Below are positions 61,278-64,000 of a stretch of DNA of 64,000 nt, piece after piece. Within the stretch, counting starts at the first letter, position 1. Each line of letters starts with the position of its first letter. Below the pieces are notes generated by a model. The model made no database searches, was not told the DNA's origin, and worked only from the letters and a program-made list of their open reading frames with translations. Origin of the DNA: Wolbachia endosymbiont of Oedothorax gibbosus (GTDB lineage: Bacteria; Pseudomonadota; Alphaproteobacteria; Rickettsiales; Anaplasmataceae); the NCBI RefSeq assembly GCF_936270435.1, contig NZ_OW370567.1, positions 1,437,973 to 1,501,972 of the forward strand. The letters are read 5' to 3'. The position numbers and the translations under genes are program-made.

Positions 61278-61752
61278 TTTTTGTATAATTGATGCTCAGA
61301 GCGTAAAAAATGCAGATACTGCTGAAAATAAGGGCTACGATGCAGGTAAAAAAATTTCAGGAATAAAGCTCCATATTGCAGTAGATACACAAGGTTTACC
61401 ACACGCGATTTATGTAACAACGGCAGAAGCAACCGACCGCAGCAGTGCCATGAAAATGGTCGAAAATGCTAAAGAAAAACTCTCTGAAGTTAAAAATATA
61501 CTTGTTGATGCAGGCTACACTGGAGAAAATTTTGCAACACAAATAAAAGCAACTATTGGTTCGACGGTCGAAGTAATAAAGCGAAGTGAATTACACACCT
61601 TTGTTGTACTGCCAAAGAGATGGGTTGTTGAGCGCTCTTTTGCTTGGTTGGAAAAATGTAGGCGTTTGTGGAAAAATTGCGAGCGGAAACTCAACACTAG
61701 CTTACAAATGGTCGTTCTTGCTTTCACTTCTTTACTCCTTAAAAGATTATGA
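61231..61752 (+). CDS. IS5-type transposase orfB, copy 4
   Basis: 522-bp frame following the A8 run at 61223-61230. One Arg-to-Leu change relative to copy 3, in the stretch before the second Asp; otherwise the same. Confidence 0.8.
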   Translation, partial: LVGETRISNGRKERTSFCIIDAQSVKNADTAENKGYDAGKKISGIKLHIAVDTQGLPHAIYVTTAEATDRSSAMKMVENAKEKLSEVKNILVDAGYTGENFATQIKATIGSTVEVIKRSELHTFVVLPKRWVVERSFAWLEKCRRLWKNCERKLNTSLQMVVLAFTSLLLKRL

Positions 61753-62666
61753 ACAGGTTCTAAGATGTACAGTTTCACAGTGTGATGGTATGATAAAATG
61801 TGAGAAAAAAATACCATCAAGGGAGGAATTATGGTTACATGGGTGCGCCAAAATAACAGAGACAATTCGTAGAGCAATACAAAATAGTAAAGAGAGCATA
61901 GCAAAACTCTCCAGGTACTATAACCTTAATCCAAAAACTATTGTCAAATGGAGAAAACGCTCATTCACTAAAGATAGTGATATGGGTCCAAAACATCCAA
62001 GATCAACTGTCTTAACTTTAGAAGAAGAAGCGATAATTGTTGCATTTCGCAAGCATACACTTTTACCATTAGATGATTGCCTTTATGCTCTCCAGTCTAC
62101 AATTCGACATCTAACCCGATCTAGTCTACATCGTTGTTTACAAAGGCATAACATTAGTAGACTACCAGATGTTGATGGTGAAGTTAAACCAAAAAAGAAG
62201 TTCAAACAATACCCTATAGCATATTGATATTGCAGAAGTCAGAACAGAAGAAGGTAAGCTATATTTGTTTGTTGCAATAGATAGAACATCTAAATTTACC
62301 TATGTTGAGTTGCATAATACTGCTACAAAACCCATAGCTGCTGAGTTTCTACGTAATTTGATTAAAACCTTACCATATAAAATACATACCATTTTAACAG
62401 ATAACGGCATACAATTTACCAACCAGAAGCGTCATAAGTATGCTTTCAAGCACATATTTGATAGAGTTTGTACAGACAACGGCATTGAACATTGTTTGAC
62501 AAAAGTTAGCCATCCTTGGACAAATGGGCAAGTTGAACGTATGAATAAAACTTTAAAGGATGCTACAGTTAAGAAGTATTACTATCAATCGCATCAGCAA
62601 CTTAAAGAACACCTTTATAACTTTGTTATCGCTTATAATTATGCAAAGAGACTCAAAACTCTTAAG

Positions 62667-63646
62667 ACCTCAGTTATGGATTAGAAAATAGATAAAAGTA
62701 TAACTAAGAAGAGGGAAACAGGGTAAACTCGAGTATTTTAGTAATAATAAGAGGTTACCCATGAAGAAAGATATTACAGAACTGTACTGTTGCGTCGAGG
62801 ATTTTTGTCGTGCGGTAGATGATAATTTTGCAAATAGGTTCTTATCAAACGGCAAAAAACCAACCAGAGTACCAGAAATAGCGCACTCAGAAATTCTAAC
62901 CATAATCCTATTATACCATAAATCACCATGTAAAAACTTCAAGGCTTTTTATCTTTGTTATCTTCAGTTATTCTATAGATCAGAGTTTTCAAAGCTGCCT
63001 TCATATCACAGATTTATTGCCTTAAAGCCGCGAGTTTTGTGGTATTTAGCATTACTTTTGCAATGGTTTTGTGAACAAGCAAAAATGACCGGGATTTCCT
63101 ACATAGATTCTACTTCAATAGCAGTATGCCATCGAAAAAGAATCTCAAGAAATAAGGTTTTCAAAGGATTAGCAGAGTTAGGAAAGAATACTTACGGCTG
63201 GTTTTTTGGTTTTAAATTACATGTAGTAATCAATGAAATAGGTGAAATTCAAGGTGTTACGCTAACCAGAGGTAACGTCGATGACAGAAAACCTGTACCA
63301 ACCTAACCAAAAAACTAACTGGACTTTTGTTTGGAGATAAGGGCTATATAAAGAAAGAGCTCTTTGAGAAACTATTCGATAGAGGTCTAAAACTCGTCAC
63401 TAAAGTGAAAAAAGGTATGAAAAATGCACTGATTTCGCTGAAAGAGAAGATTTTACTAGGGAAAAGATCGATTGTTGAAACGGTTTTTGGCTGCCTAAAA
63501 AACAAATTTGAACTTGAGCACACTCGGCATAGATCCACAGTAAATTTCTTGGTACATATTTTTTCTACCCTCATTTCTTATTCAATGCAATCGAAAAAGC
63601 CCTGTATTTCTCAGCTTTACTTCGTTGGTTAATCCATAACTGGGGT
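62667..63646 (+). mobile_element. IS982-family insertion sequence, copy 6 (1-bp deletion)
   Basis: 980 bp, flanked by the 6-bp duplication CTTAAG (62661-62666 and 63647-63652). It differs from the others by loss of one base near 63302 (CCAACCTAACC instead of CCAACTCTAACC). Confidence 0.93.
62761..63632 (+). pseudogene. IS982-family transposase, copy 6, frameshifted
   Basis: The N-terminal 181 residues are unchanged up to RKPVPT, then the one-base deletion stops the frame. The remaining 101 residues (63327-63632, FGDKGYIKK onward) are in another frame. The second Asp and the Glu are therefore lost from the product. Confidence 0.93.
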
Positions 63647-63699
63647 CTTAAGGGTCTTACTCCTTATGAATTTATATGTTTACAGTGCTCCTGATTTAT

Positions 63700-64000
63700 T
63701 TATGCTAAATCCTCACCATCACACTCTGGGACTGTACATCTAAGACCTATGAATGGCTTTTTGTGACTGACTCTAGAATGTATCAACTCTGCTGCAGTTA
63801 ACCCGTGGATTGCCCAATGTAATTTATTTTGCACTTTTGAGTAAAACTGTTTTGTTATTTCTGAAGTTGGATCATAATCTGCAGAGCATTCAGCATAAAT
63901 ATCTGTAATTTTTTGATAGAATCCACGCTCTGAAGCAGTATTCCGGAAGATCCGGATAACTGAGTTTTTGTCTAACTCTTGACTAGCAAATATGTTTTGT
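63700..64000 (-). pseudogene. RhuM-like (virulence RhuM family) gene end, rearranged
   Basis: The minus-strand frame runs off the window: ELDKNSVIRIFRNTASERGFYQKITDIYAE..., then SEITKQFYSKVQNKLHWAIHGLTAAELIH. The first part resembles the N-terminal LDKNSV(I/V)R-F-R-T motif of RhuM and the second its C-terminal block, with the usual 150 or so residues between missing, so it looks internally deleted. The last 12 codons come from the IS481 end, so its native C-terminus is also cut. Recognition is by memory of the family. Confidence 0.6.

Larger units (their letters stand above)
60898..61760 (+). mobile_element. IS5-type two-frame element, copy 4
   Basis: 863 bp with the same ends, flanked by TAA (60895-60897 and 61761-61763). 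I noticed one base difference from copy 3 (AAGCGCC becomes AAGCTCC near 61370, Arg to Leu). Confidence 0.92.
61790..63694 (+). pseudogene. IS481-family transposase, frameshifted and interrupted
   Basis: The N-terminal HTH part 61790-62227 (ESIAKLSRYYNLNPKTIVKWRKR) shifts frame near 62215. It continues with the integrase core HIDIAEVRTEEGKLYLFVAID (first Asp), ILTDNGIQFT (second Asp) and SHPWTNGQVERMNKTLK (Glu). IS982 splits RLKTLK from GLTPYEFICLQCS, which rejoin in frame when one CTTAAG is removed. Confidence 0.87.
61766..63738 (+). mobile_element. IS481-family element interrupted by IS982 copy 6
   Basis: Ends TGTACAGT and ACTGTACA (TGT...ACA as in IS481), extended by an imperfect repeat to GTGTGATGG/CCATCACAC. 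Target duplication TCTAAGA on both sides, the left one later split by IS5 copy 4. Without IS982 and its duplication the element is 987 bp. Confidence 0.83.

Noticed and set aside
61586..62227. 213-residue frame spanning IS5 copy 4 and the IS481 N-terminus.
   Set aside because: It is a chance fusion: the first part is the out-of-frame 3' end of the IS5-type element; the IS481 protein starts at 61790.

Overview
The window is a piece of a Wolbachia chromosome (Rickettsiales, Alphaproteobacteria). The base composition is AT-rich. The virB8-virB11-virD4 secretion operon sits behind ribA, the housekeeping genes are of Rickettsiales type, short palindromic repeats recur between genes, and insertion sequences (IS) are very dense. 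Strain and supergroup cannot be fixed from the sequence alone.

Positions 1-19000 are mostly ordinary. They hold a type IV secretion operon on the minus strand (ribA, virB8, virB9, virB10, virB11, virD4, the last cut by the window edge), a tRNA-Leu, a secreted metallophosphatase, dnaA, a short glutamine-synthetase-like gene, an unknown membrane protein, an RND efflux pump, and the plus-strand cluster nusA-infB-rbfA-ubiA.

Positions 19000-31600 are an IS graveyard around surE. IS982, IS903-like IS5, IS4, several IS5-type two-frame elements, IS66 and IS3 remnants are nested in each other, often with readable target duplications. One broken repeat-protein gene is embedded here.

Positions 31600-49250 return to core genes: hemJ, pdhA, a CPA2 antiporter, a thioredoxin-like protein, tmk, then ftsH, a double-AAA protein and tilS, then pal, an M32-peptidase-like gene, mreB and mnmA. 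They are interrupted by an IS481-like element, one IS982 copy, a 24-bp tandem repeat, and copies of a roughly 450-bp dispersed intergenic repeat.

Positions 49300-64000 are a second IS nest. A single ancestral DUF2339 membrane-protein gene (minus strand) can be rebuilt in frame from three pieces, separated by an IS982 copy and an IS630 element that itself carries an IS110 and another IS982. Its 5' end abuts an IS5-type element and its 3' end an IS903-like element. Beyond lie IS630 and IS3 remnants, an orphan protein, a PLD-nuclease fragment, an IS481 element split by the sixth IS982 copy, and a rearranged RhuM-like gene end.

Most notable: a putative bridge-RNA region in the IS110 element; an M32-like protein that has lost its zinc motif; a protease-less tandem AAA protein between tilS and ftsH; the dispersed intergenic repeat with a duplicated inner module; and six IS982 copies (five apparently intact) with exact target duplications and two pre-insertion sites visible in paralogous sequence. 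I found no clear evidence of a wholly new defence or secretion system.
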